Of a DNA stretch of 64,000 nt, positions 31,058 to 39,223 are shown piece after piece (position 1 is the stretch's first letter; each line of letters starts with the position of its first letter). The notes under the pieces were generated by a model. The model had not been told where the DNA came from and did no database searches. It was given only the letters and a program-made list of their open reading frames with translations. Made by a program: the position numbers and the translations under genes. The DNA lies in assembly GCF_042850945.1 (NCBI RefSeq), contig NZ_AP031496.1, forward strand, positions 4,960,001 through 5,024,000. Reading direction: 5' to 3'. This DNA is from Halioxenophilus aromaticivorans (GTDB lineage: Bacteria > Pseudomonadota > Gammaproteobacteria > Pseudomonadales > Cellvibrionaceae).

Positions 31058-32098
31058 TTAAGGCAACAAAGCTGCGGCCTGGAGCCCGGCGGATTCATCG
31101 AAGCCAAACATGATATTCATGTTTTGCACCGCCTGCCCGGAGGCCCCTTTGGTGAGGTTATCGATGACAGACATCACCACCACCGTGTCTCTGCCCTGGG
31201 GCTGAACCACAGAAATGCGACACATATTAGAGCTCTTTACGCTGCGCGTTTCGGGGTGAGAGCCCGCTGGCAACACATCCACGAAGGGTTCACTTTTGTA
31301 GCGCTCGGCGAACAACGCGGTTAAATCCTGGGGCTCGCCCAGCAAGGTGGCGTAGGCAGTCACGTGAATGCCACGGATCATGGGCAGCAAATGCGGCACA
31401 AAGGTAAGCTCGGCGGGCGCTTGGCCCTCGCTCTGAGCATCTCTAAGGCCCTGTTCTATTTCTGGCAAATGACGATGGCCGGCAGAGGCGTAGGCTTTGA
31501 AACTGTCGGCCACCTCAGCAAACAAATTGGCTACCTTGGCCTGCTTACCGGCACCACTGACACCGGAAGCAGCATTGGCGATTAAATGACTGGGGTCGAC
31601 CAGGTTATTTTCCAACAAAGGCAACAACGCCAACTGGGTTGCCGTGGGATAACAGCCCGGGCAAGCCACTAATTGCGCTTCAGCAATTGCAGCGCGGTTG
31701 CGCTCAGGCAGGCCGTAGACGGCTTGGCCAATTAATTCCGGGCAACCGTGGGGTTGGCCGTACCATTGAGCCCACAATGCGGCGTCGCGAATTCGAAAGT
31801 CGGCGGAGAGGTCCACCACTCGAACACCGCGTTCAATCAAAGCCGGCATTTGGCTTTGAGCTACACCATGGGGCGTGGCAAAAAAGACCACATCGCACTG
31901 GGCCAGGGCGTCTGGGTCTGGCTCGGTAAAGTTAATGCCAAGGATGCCGCGTAAACTTGGGAACATATCCGCTACGGGAATACCAGCGTCGGAGCGCGAA
32001 GTGACTTGGGCAACCTCTACTTCTGGATGGCTAACCAGCAGACGCAATAACTCTACTCCGGTGTATCCGGTGCCACCTACAATGCCTGCTTTAATCAT
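31058..32098 (-). CDS. argC: N-acetyl-gamma-glutamyl-phosphate reductase
   Basis: 346 residues. The NADP-binding loop is IVGGTGYTGVELLRLL at 5-21, the catalytic cysteine is C149 in LVACPGCYPTATQ, and the histidine segment HRHLPEIEQ and MIRGIHVTAYA are conserved in type 1 ArgC. It reduces N-acetylglutamyl-phosphate to the semialdehyde in arginine synthesis. GAGGG lies before the ATG. Confidence 0.96.
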   Translation of the reverse strand: MIKAGIVGGTGYTGVELLRLLVSHPEVEVAQVTSRSDAGIPVADMFPSLRGILGINFTEPDPDALAQCDVVFFATPHGVAQSQMPALIERGVRVVDLSADFRIRDAALWAQWYGQPHGCPELIGQAVYGLPERNRAAIAEAQLVACPGCYPTATQLALLPLLENNLVDPSHLIANAASGVSGAGKQAKVANLFAEVADSFKAYASAGHRHLPEIEQGLRDAQSEGQAPAELTFVPHLLPMIRGIHVTAYATLLGEPQDLTALFAERYKSEPFVDVLPAGSHPETRSVKSSNMCRISVVQPQGRDTVVVMSVIDNLTKGASGQAVQNMNIMFGFDESAGLQAAALLP

Positions 32099-32372
32099 AA
32101 TGTCGCCCTCTCAACTTAGTACTGCAATTAGGGCAGTTATGATAGTGCCCTAAGCAGCAAAGCTAAAGCTAATCACCGCCCCGCAGGCGTGCATTTGGGT
32201 AAAATTAGATTAATTTGTCTAAAACTCTCGTCGGGATTCCACTGAGCCGCCATTGGTAACCATTGTTGGCCACTGAAGCATGGCGGCGTGCCAGCTCACA
32301 GCAATGCCTATATACTTTGCAGTTGATGATCAAACGACAGCAATCTGGCCGCCATCGTAGTAAGGACACCAC

Positions 32373-34124
32373 TTGGACAAGACACTTAGCGCCAGACTGC
32401 GGCGCCGATTAAGCGACCTGCGGCGTCAGCTGTCTTATTTAAATGCTCTCCCGCAATTAACCATTCTTGGCACCTTGGCCGGCATCGCCGCCGCTTGTGT
32501 GATCATCGCCTTCCGCTTCGCCATGGACGCCCCACTGATTGCTTGGCTAGGCAGCGCCGATGGATTCGAATCTTTGAGCCAATTAGAGCGCTTCTTGCTA
32601 CCCGCCGCCGGCGCCCTGGTGATTGGCGTGGGCTTGCAATTGCTGCCCGATCGCATTTTGAAAGTGGGGGTTGGCCACGTGCTCGACCGCATCCACAACC
32701 ATCAGGGGCATCTACCCTGGCCCAATTTTTTGGTGCAATTTGTGGCTGGCGTTACCTTGTTGATGTCGGGCCAGTCCGTAGGCCGAGAAGGCCCGGCCGT
32801 GCATTTGGGCGCAGGTGCCGGCAGCTTGCTGGGCCAAGCGCTAAAAATCCCCAATAACAGCATGCGCGTAGTGGTAGCCGCCGGCGTAGGAGCGGCCATT
32901 TCCGCGGCGTTTAACACTCCCTTGGCCGGCGTGGTGTTCGCCATGGAAGTGGTGTTGATGGAATACTCCATCGCCGGGTTTATTCCCATTATCATGGCCT
33001 CCTTCGCCGGCTCTTTATTATCGCAGGTTGCCTTCGGCACGGCGCCGGTGTTTACCGTGCACACGGTGAGCCTGGCCGCGCTTTCAGAGCTGCCCTATTT
33101 AATGTTGGCCGGTGTTGCCATAGGCCTGGTGGCGATCACCTATTCCTATTTGCTCACCCTGGGCCACCGGGTAAGCCAAGTGCCGGTCAGCGTAAGAGTC
33201 ACGCTGGCCGGTATTTTTACCGGTGGCGTAGCGGTATTTGTGCCGCAGGTGCTGGGCATGGGCTACGACACCTTGGCACAAGCCATGGAAGGCAACATCG
33301 CCATTAAACTGTTGTTGGTAATTCTTGTCTGCAAGTTGCTCACCACCGGGGTAAGTATCAGCGCTGGCATGCCCGGTGGGCTAATAGGCCCCACGATTTT
33401 CATTGGCGGCTTGGTGGGCGCAGCCCTGGGCGTGGGCAGTGCGTGGATTCACGACGGCGATGCCTCAGACCCCGGCTTTTACGTGCTACTTGGCATGGCC
33501 GCCACGCTTGGCTCGGTACTTAACGCGCCACTAACCGCACTGATCACCATTCTGGAGTTAACCGCCAACCCCAATATTATTTTCCCCAGCATGTTGGTGG
33601 TTGTGATCTCTTGCCTGTGTACTCGTATTTTTATGGGCGACAAAGGCATATTTTTGATCATGCTTAAACAGCAAGGGCGCCGAATTAAATCCTCTGGCTT
33701 AACCTCTGAACTAAGCAGGGTTGGGGTATTCCAGGTAGCCACCACCAGCTTTGTGCGCAGCCGAGGCAAACTGGATTACGACCAGGCCCGCGCACTGCTA
33801 GAAGACAAACCCACCTGGATAGTACTGGCAGAGTTGGATAAACCAAAACGGCTGATCAAAGCCGCAGATTTAGCCAAGTTTTTGGAATCGGCACCGGAAA
33901 AAATACTGACGCTGGAAGAAGAAATAGACCTGCAAGAACTGCCCGGCGATCAAACCCTGCTGCCCCCCATCCACGAGCAAGCCACACTGCTGGAAGCACA
34001 CTTGTTGATGAAAACCGAATCCACTGATGCAGTGTATGTTCAAAACCCCAGGCCATTCGCACTGGAAACAGAAGTCATGGGTATTGTGACTCGGGAAGCG
34101 GTTACCAATTATTACTCGGTTTAA
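32373..34124 (+). CDS. CLC-family chloride channel/antiporter-like protein
   Basis: 583 residues: about 430 of CLC membrane domain and a 150-residue cytoplasmic tail. The external-gate motif GREGPAVHLG is intact, with E139 at the gating-glutamate position. However, the G-S-G-I-P chloride loop reads G-V-G-H-V near 99-103 and the G-K/G-I-F-A-P loop reads GGLIGP, so the central anion ligands (Ser and Phe in E. coli ClcA) are not conserved. The tail (from about 450) is the size of a CBS pair but only weakly like one. It may carry anions other than chloride. Divergent from argC. Confidence 0.85.
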   Translation: MDKTLSARLRRRLSDLRRQLSYLNALPQLTILGTLAGIAAACVIIAFRFAMDAPLIAWLGSADGFESLSQLERFLLPAAGALVIGVGLQLLPDRILKVGVGHVLDRIHNHQGHLPWPNFLVQFVAGVTLLMSGQSVGREGPAVHLGAGAGSLLGQALKIPNNSMRVVVAAGVGAAISAAFNTPLAGVVFAMEVVLMEYSIAGFIPIIMASFAGSLLSQVAFGTAPVFTVHTVSLAALSELPYLMLAGVAIGLVAITYSYLLTLGHRVSQVPVSVRVTLAGIFTGGVAVFVPQVLGMGYDTLAQAMEGNIAIKLLLVILVCKLLTTGVSISAGMPGGLIGPTIFIGGLVGAALGVGSAWIHDGDASDPGFYVLLGMAATLGSVLNAPLTALITILELTANPNIIFPSMLVVVISCLCTRIFMGDKGIFLIMLKQQGRRIKSSGLTSELSRVGVFQVATTSFVRSRGKLDYDQARALLEDKPTWIVLAELDKPKRLIKAADLAKFLESAPEKILTLEEEIDLQELPGDQTLLPPIHEQATLLEAHLLMKTESTDAVYVQNPRPFALETEVMGIVTREAVTNYYSV

Positions 34125-34141
34125 GCGCTGCGTCAGAGCGA

Positions 34142-34441
34142 TTAGAAAGATTCGTGTTTAACGTAATCCAGCTCTAAAAACACATCGATTTCTTGCTTCC
34201 AAATATTCTCCACAAATGCCACGTGTTCTGGATGATTAGAGTAGGCGTCGTAGTCGGCTTGATTGGTAAACTCCATGGAAAAGCCGAAGTCGTACTCATT
34301 TTTCTGCCCCACTTGGCGGTAACATTGAAAATTGTTAACCATTGGCAACTTGGCAAGAACCACACCGGCCGTTAAAAAGGCCTGCTCTTGTGGGGAGCCG
34401 GCCGGGTGTTTGGTTTTAAATGCGACTGTGTGAATAATCAT
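34142..34441 (-). CDS. Dabb (stress-responsive alpha/beta barrel) domain protein
   Basis: 99 residues with the Dabb pattern: MIIHTVAFKTKH at the start, a middle FGFSMEFTNQADYDAY and a terminal HPEHVAFVENIWK. Family members are small dimeric barrels, found alone or in secondary metabolism and stress responses; no catalytic residues are agreed. It is divergent from the lipoprotein START-domain gene, with starts 61 bp apart. Confidence 0.85.
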   Translation of the reverse strand: MIIHTVAFKTKHPAGSPQEQAFLTAGVVLAKLPMVNNFQCYRQVGQKNEYDFGFSMEFTNQADYDAYSNHPEHVAFVENIWKQEIDVFLELDYVKHESF

Positions 34442-34501
34442 AACGTTGCTCTAGAAAAAACAAAAACCCTTTCAAATTCAATCTATGTGGGTACCGAATC
34501 T

Positions 34502-35197
34502 ATGTTAAAAGCCTCAGCCAACTTTGGCCACCACCTTTCAGTGATTTTAGCCGCGTTGGTGATTGGCATTGCACTGCTACCCGGCTGCGCACAACTGCCC
34601 TCCTCTTGGCAGACGCAAAAAGAAAAGCCGCCGGTAACCTATTCCACCCGCAGCAGCCCGCTGCCGGCACTGCCTGAATTTAAAGCTGAGGTAACGGTGC
34701 AGGCGCCAATGGCCAAGGTGAAAAACGTCCTAATGGATTTTGCTCGCCACCCCCAGTGGGTATTTGGCTGCCAGCGTAGCGAAATCATCTCACTGGATAA
34801 CTACACCGATGCCACCGTATACCAAGTGACCCAACTGCCCATTGTGCGTAACCGCGATGTGATTATGGCGGCCAAGGCCCGCGATGGCGAAAATAACCAC
34901 GACCAACCCACCTTTACCGTGACCCTAGAGGCCGCACCGGATTTCTGCCAAGACAATACCAGTGCCGGCTGCCAGCGAGTGAATCAATCCAAGTTGGTGC
35001 GGGTGCGCCAAGCGCAGGGCTCTTTTACCTTAACCGAGCTGGCGCCGGAGCAAACCCACGTCTCTTGGCAGCAATATCTCGACCCAGCCGGCAGCCTGCC
35101 GGCCTGGTTATACCGCGCCAACCTTGCCCAAGTGCCCATTAAAACCCTGCGCAATTTAAAGCAGTTGGTAGAATCGGAAGTGGACGGCGGGCAGTAG
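34502..35197 (+). CDS. START/SRPBCC-domain lipoprotein
   Basis: 231 residues from the ATG at 34502; an upstream in-frame extension overlaps the Dabb gene and would bury the signal peptide. The lipobox is LLPGC. After a short linker the rest is a START-like helix-grip domain: AEVTVQAPMAKVKNVLMDF, CQRSEIISLDNYTDATVYQV and VTLEA, ending with the long C-terminal helix IKTLRNLKQLVE. START domains bind lipids or hydrophobic ligands. As a periplasm-facing lipoprotein it may handle lipids in the envelope. No close neighbours in the same direction. Confidence 0.8.
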   Translation: MLKASANFGHHLSVILAALVIGIALLPGCAQLPSSWQTQKEKPPVTYSTRSSPLPALPEFKAEVTVQAPMAKVKNVLMDFARHPQWVFGCQRSEIISLDNYTDATVYQVTQLPIVRNRDVIMAAKARDGENNHDQPTFTVTLEAAPDFCQDNTSAGCQRVNQSKLVRVRQAQGSFTLTELAPEQTHVSWQQYLDPAGSLPAWLYRANLAQVPIKTLRNLKQLVESEVDGGQ

Positions 35198-35229
35198 TTG
35201 CTCTTTATAGGGGTTACTATTTATAGAAG

Positions 35230-35964
35230 TTACTCTTTGTAGGAATTATCCAACCGGTCGATTTTTCGAAGCAGGGCGTTAAATTCCAACACACCCGGTG
35301 CCACCGGCCCGGTTTGCAGTTTGAGTAGCTGTGCGGTTTTTTCGGCAATGCTTTGGTCGATAGGAATCAATGGCTGGCCGGAGGCATCTGCCGACACTTG
35401 GATTTCACAGGCACGCTGCAATAACCAAAGGCGCATAAACATATCCTCTATGGAATTACCGCAGGCCAGCAGGCCGTGGTTGCGCAAGATTAGTAAGGAT
35501 TTATCACCCAGGCTAGCAACTAAGCGCTCTTGTTCACCGGGCATCACGGTAATGCCTTCAAAGTCGTGGTAAGCCACCTGGCCGTGCAGCAGTACCGAAT
35601 AGAAATTATCGTGTCGCAACCCGTTTTGTTGGCAGGCCACCACGGAACCAGCATCGGTGTGCAGGTGGCCGATGCACACGGCATCTTCTCGAGCAGAGTG
35701 AATGGCGGTGTGGATAATCATACCGGCGGGGTTGGGCTGGTGCGGGCTATGGCCTAGCTTTTCGCCTTTAACATTCACCTTGAGCAGGTTAGAGGCGGTG
35801 ACTTCGCTGTAGTGTAAACCGTAGGGGTTAATCAGAAATTGGCCTTGGCTGCCTGGGATTTTTACGGTGATGTGGTTGTAGATAAGCTCATCCCACCCCA
35901 GGTGGGCAAATATTCGATAACAGGCAGCCAGCTTGACTCGTAATTTGCTTTCTTCTTCGGTCAT
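35230..35964 (-). CDS. Class II aldolase/adducin family protein
   Basis: 244 residues. The zinc-binding histidines appear in IGHLHTDAGSVVAC and LRNHGLLACG, and the N-terminal GWDELIYNHITVKIPG is typical of the fuculose aldolase/adducin group. The expected early zinc ligand glutamate is not obvious. Members cleave or epimerise sugar phosphates, but many bacterial copies near this type are uncharacterised. It stands alone between the START lipoprotein and glyA. Confidence 0.85.
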   Translation of the reverse strand: MTEEESKLRVKLAACYRIFAHLGWDELIYNHITVKIPGSQGQFLINPYGLHYSEVTASNLLKVNVKGEKLGHSPHQPNPAGMIIHTAIHSAREDAVCIGHLHTDAGSVVACQQNGLRHDNFYSVLLHGQVAYHDFEGITVMPGEQERLVASLGDKSLLILRNHGLLACGNSIEDMFMRLWLLQRACEIQVSADASGQPLIPIDQSIAEKTAQLLKLQTGPVAPGVLEFNALLRKIDRLDNSYKE

Positions 35965-36125
35965 TTTAGTTCTCTTTTTATCGTTATTTTATGGTCGATT
36001 TGTGCTTGTTTTGTAATGTTACGAGATTAGCGGTACTGCACACTGGGGCTTTGCTGTAGCAGCCCGCACCGAGACCTTTGCATAACCCGGCTCACTTCCG
36101 CAAGTTCTTGAACGCAAATTTTAGG

Positions 36126-36157
36126 CAAAAAAAACCGCAGACTAGGCTGCGGTTTTC
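36126..36157 (-). terminator. Rho-independent terminator of glyA
   Basis: On the minus strand an AACCGCAG stem with its complement CTGCGGTT is followed by eight T. It lies about 20 bases after the glyA stop codon. Confidence 0.9.
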
Positions 36158-36173
36158 TCGGCCAGTTACAAGC

Positions 36174-37436
36174 TTACTTGTAAACCGGGAACTCCTTACA
36201 CAAAGCCAGTACCTGGGCTTTAGTGGATTCGATAACGGCATCGGAGTTGCCTGCTTCTAGGCTATCCAATACGTCGCAAATCCAGTTGGTTAGCTGCACG
36301 CACTGCTCTTCTTTAAAGCCACGGGTGGTGATGGCGGGGGTGCCCACACGTAAGCCCGAAGTAACAAACGGTGAACGCGGGTCGTTTGGCACGGCGTTTT
36401 TGTTCACAGTGATGTTGGCTTTGCCCAGAGCGGCATCGGCGTCTTTACCGCTGTATTCTTTGCCAATCAAATCCACCAACATTAAGTGGTTTTCGGTACC
36501 GCCAGAAACAATCTTGATACCGCGCTCGATGAACGTAGCCGCCATAGCCTTGGCGTTTTTAACCACCTGCTCTTGGTAGGTTTTAAAAGAAGGCTCTAAT
36601 GCTTCTTTAAAGCTCACCGCTTTAGCTGCGATAACGTGCATCAACGGGCCACCTTGGCCACCGGGGAATACGGCAGAATTGAGTTTCTTTTCAATCTCTT
36701 CGTTGGCGCGGGCCAAAATAATACCACCGCGTGGGCCACGCAGGGTTTTATGGGTGGTAGAGGTGGTGACATCGGCGATTTGAATGGGGCTTGGGTATAC
36801 GCCTGCGGCAACCAAACCGGCAACGTGGGCCATATCCACCATCAGGTAGGCGCCAACGCTGTCAGCGATATCGCGGAAACGTTGCCAATCCATCACCATG
36901 GAGTAAGCAGAGAAACCCGCCACGATCATTTTAGGCTTATGCTTTTGAGCCAAGCGCTCTACTTCGTCATAGTCGACCTCGCCAGTTTCTAGGTTTAGGC
37001 CGTACTGCACTGCGTTGTACATTTTGCCGGAGAAGTTAACCTTGGCACCGTGGGTCAGGTGGCCACCGTGGGCCAAACTAAAGCCCAAAACGGTATCGCC
37101 CGGGGCACACAGCGCTTGGTAAACCGCGGCGTTGGCCTGGGAGCCGGAGTGCGGCTGGACGTTGGCGTAGTCGGCACCAAACAGCTCTTTGGCGCGCTCG
37201 ATAGCCAATTGCTCGGCTTTATCCACGTATTCACAACCGCCGTAGTAACGCTTGCCAGGGTAGCCTTCGGCGTACTTGTTGGTCATTTTGGTGCCTTGGG
37301 CAGCCATAACCTGCGGGCTAGTGTAGTTTTCGGAGGCAATCAGCTCGATATGCTCTTCCTGGCGGCGGTCTTCATCGACGATGGCGGCCCAAATATCTGG
37401 GTCGTAGGATGATAAAGGCTTGTCTGAATCGAACAT
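36174..37436 (-). CDS. glyA: Serine hydroxymethyltransferase
   Basis: 420 residues. PLP lysine motif TTSTTHKTLRGPRGG, the N-terminal EEHIELIASENYTSPQVM, and YAEGYPGKRYYGGCE are all classic. It interconverts serine and glycine and loads one-carbon units on tetrahydrofolate. GAGGGG precedes the ATG. Upstream, at 37479-37484 on the minus strand, TACAAT could be the -10 element. No glycine riboswitch is evident. Confidence 0.97.
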   Translation of the reverse strand: MFDSDKPLSSYDPDIWAAIVDEDRRQEEHIELIASENYTSPQVMAAQGTKMTNKYAEGYPGKRYYGGCEYVDKAEQLAIERAKELFGADYANVQPHSGSQANAAVYQALCAPGDTVLGFSLAHGGHLTHGAKVNFSGKMYNAVQYGLNLETGEVDYDEVERLAQKHKPKMIVAGFSAYSMVMDWQRFRDIADSVGAYLMVDMAHVAGLVAAGVYPSPIQIADVTTSTTHKTLRGPRGGIILARANEEIEKKLNSAVFPGGQGGPLMHVIAAKAVSFKEALEPSFKTYQEQVVKNAKAMAATFIERGIKIVSGGTENHLMLVDLIGKEYSGKDADAALGKANITVNKNAVPNDPRSPFVTSGLRVGTPAITTRGFKEEQCVQLTNWICDVLDSLEAGNSDAVIESTKAQVLALCKEFPVYK

Positions 37437-37576
37437 GGGCTACCCCTCTACACTTGGCTCATGAAAATTGAGGCGCGGATTGTACACTATTTGTTGGCTA
37501 GGTAACGAGCCACAAATGGGTTAAATGTTAGCCGAGGTACGCCAGCTTTGAATTACGTTAACACTGGCTAATACAG

Positions 37577-37761
37577 GGCCGCTTGACGCTTATTTTATAC
37601 CGGTGCTGGGAGACTCCGGATTAACATTAACAGAGCCTGGAGAAAGCCTTATTTTGGCTTATGTTTTTGCGTTAGGGGCCTCTGTAGGTTTGCATATTTA
37701 AAGTTGTACTTTAAATATGCAAACCTTAAAAGCACCTCTGAAATAAGCGTTCTAAGCGGCC
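37577..37761. mobile_element. Palindromic MITE-like element of 185 bp
   Basis: Imperfect terminal inverted repeats lie at 37577-37595 and 37741-37761 (GGCCGCTT, then ACGCTTATTT after one or three bases). Inside is a perfect 19-bp inverted repeat with a 3-base loop at 37686-37704 and 37708-37726. There is no coding capacity. The right end coincides with the stop codon of the EEP-family gene (TAG at 37761-37763). It has the form of a non-autonomous transposable element or a large hairpin terminator. Confidence 0.6.
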
Positions 37762-39005
37762 TAGTCGGTAATTTGCAGATCCAAATACACCAAACGGTGG
37801 TCCGACGAGGCCTTACGGCTGGCGACTAGGCGATATTCTGCGGAGCCTTGGGTAGGCCAAAACACGCCGCCATCGACAATGCGCCAGCCTTGTTTAGAAG
37901 GCAGAACGTAATCCGCCCGGCTCTTCCAGGCGGCAGTGTGTTCGGCCGCGCCAGCCACACCCGGTGCGTTTTGGTGGGCACCTTTGCTGGTTGGGGTGAA
38001 GCTGGCATTGATAGCAGAGTGGTCAAACAGCTGATCCAGGGTACCCGGCAGGGTATCTTTGCTGTAAACGCTGGCGTTTAAGTCACCCAAAATCACAAAC
38101 CGTTGGCCGCTAAACGGCGCCTTGCTGCCGTTATCGTCGTAAATATACCCGGCCTGGGAGAGGTAATCGGCCAACAGGCGAATCTCATCGTGGTTGCGGC
38201 GGCCGTTGCGATCTTCCGGGCCATCGAACACCGGCGGCGTGGGGTGGGATGCCAGCACATGCAGGGTTTGGCCGGCCACCGTGATGGGCAAATCCCACAG
38301 CGATTTGGACGATAAGCGCAGCTCGGGCCAGGCCTCAGCGCTGTACCACGATTGCCCCGTTTCTGGGTCCACCGGTTTTAAGGCACCGGGCATGTCCGCC
38401 CATTTGAACTTTTGAAAGCTGCGTACCTGATCTGCTGCGATGGGGTAGCGAGACAGCACCACCATGCCGTACTGCCCGGGATAAAAGCCAAACCCCCAGG
38501 CATCGGCGCCCTTGCCGGTGGCCTTGCCATCGCCGCTTAGGTCGAAGGGGCTGGGCTCGCCAGTGTTGACCGGCGCAATATAGGCGTAGGGGTAATCCAC
38601 GGGTTGCAAACCGCTGTGTTGTGGCACGGCTAAATAACGCTTTTTAAATTGATCGATCCCCTTGGCTTGCTGCGGGATGTAGTCAAACTCGTTAAGCAAT
38701 AGGATATCCGGCCGCACGCGCTGGATGATTTCAGCAATGTTGCGAATTTGCGGATGGCTACCAGAGGCTAAAGCGTCTTCGAGCAGCGCTAGGCTGGCCT
38801 CTTCATTCTGGTCGGTTTGATAGTTGGTGGCTTCCATACTGACATTAAAGGTGGCGATTCTTAGCTGGGTTGGAGTAAGCGCACTTGACTCAGCCGTGGC
38901 CTGCGCCTCGGTAATTTTCTCCATACTGTTAACCCACTGACTAACGCACAGCAAAAGTGCACAAACCACCCCAAAAAGTGGCATTTTTCGGCCATTGTCC
39001 TGCAT
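37761..39005 (-). CDS. Secreted endonuclease/exonuclease/phosphatase (EEP) family enzyme
   Basis: 414 residues with a signal peptide in the first 28 (FGVVCALLLCVSQW). EEP-fold motifs appear in order: IATFNVSME, LLLNEFDYIP with the metal-binding glutamate, VILGDLNAS with the catalytic Asp and Asn, and a terminal SSDHRLVYLDL with the active-site His. It should hydrolyse phosphodiester or phosphomonoester bonds outside the cytoplasm. It diverges from an Oar-like TonB receptor across a Pho-box match, pointing to phosphate recovery from DNA or organic phosphates. Its last codons touch a MITE-like element, so the C-terminus could have been altered. Confidence 0.88.
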   Translation of the reverse strand: MQDNGRKMPLFGVVCALLLCVSQWVNSMEKITEAQATAESSALTPTQLRIATFNVSMEATNYQTDQNEEASLALLEDALASGSHPQIRNIAEIIQRVRPDILLLNEFDYIPQQAKGIDQFKKRYLAVPQHSGLQPVDYPYAYIAPVNTGEPSPFDLSGDGKATGKGADAWGFGFYPGQYGMVVLSRYPIAADQVRSFQKFKWADMPGALKPVDPETGQSWYSAEAWPELRLSSKSLWDLPITVAGQTLHVLASHPTPPVFDGPEDRNGRRNHDEIRLLADYLSQAGYIYDDNGSKAPFSGQRFVILGDLNASVYSKDTLPGTLDQLFDHSAINASFTPTSKGAHQNAPGVAGAAEHTAAWKSRADYVLPSKQGWRIVDGGVFWPTQGSAEYRLVASRKASSDHRLVYLDLQITD

Positions 39006-39092
39006 ATAACCTGCTCCATCTGCAATTTGGCTGAATAACTTAGCTACCCGCCGCCGGTTTTAGTTACGACGTTTAACTGGTTCAACACTTGC

Positions 39093-39110
39093 CTGTAACG
39101 AATTTGTAAT
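39093..39110 (+). promoter_or_regulatory. Pho box (PhoB-binding site) candidate
   Basis: CTGTAACGAATTTGTAAT has two 7-base direct half-sites (CTGTAAC and TTGTAAT) separated by four A/T-rich bases, matching the E. coli Pho box pattern of CTGTCAT repeats 11 bases apart. It lies between the divergent EEP enzyme and TonB receptor genes, 114 bases before the receptor start. Regulation by phosphate is inferred. Confidence 0.6.
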
Positions 39111-39223
39111 AAATTGCTTCGACAATTGCCGGTATTGGCCTACTTAACCGTCTAAGTAGCCAGATATTACACGTTACTCACCACCAGAGCAGAGCTCATT
39201 TTAGACCTTTTAGGGAAAACATT

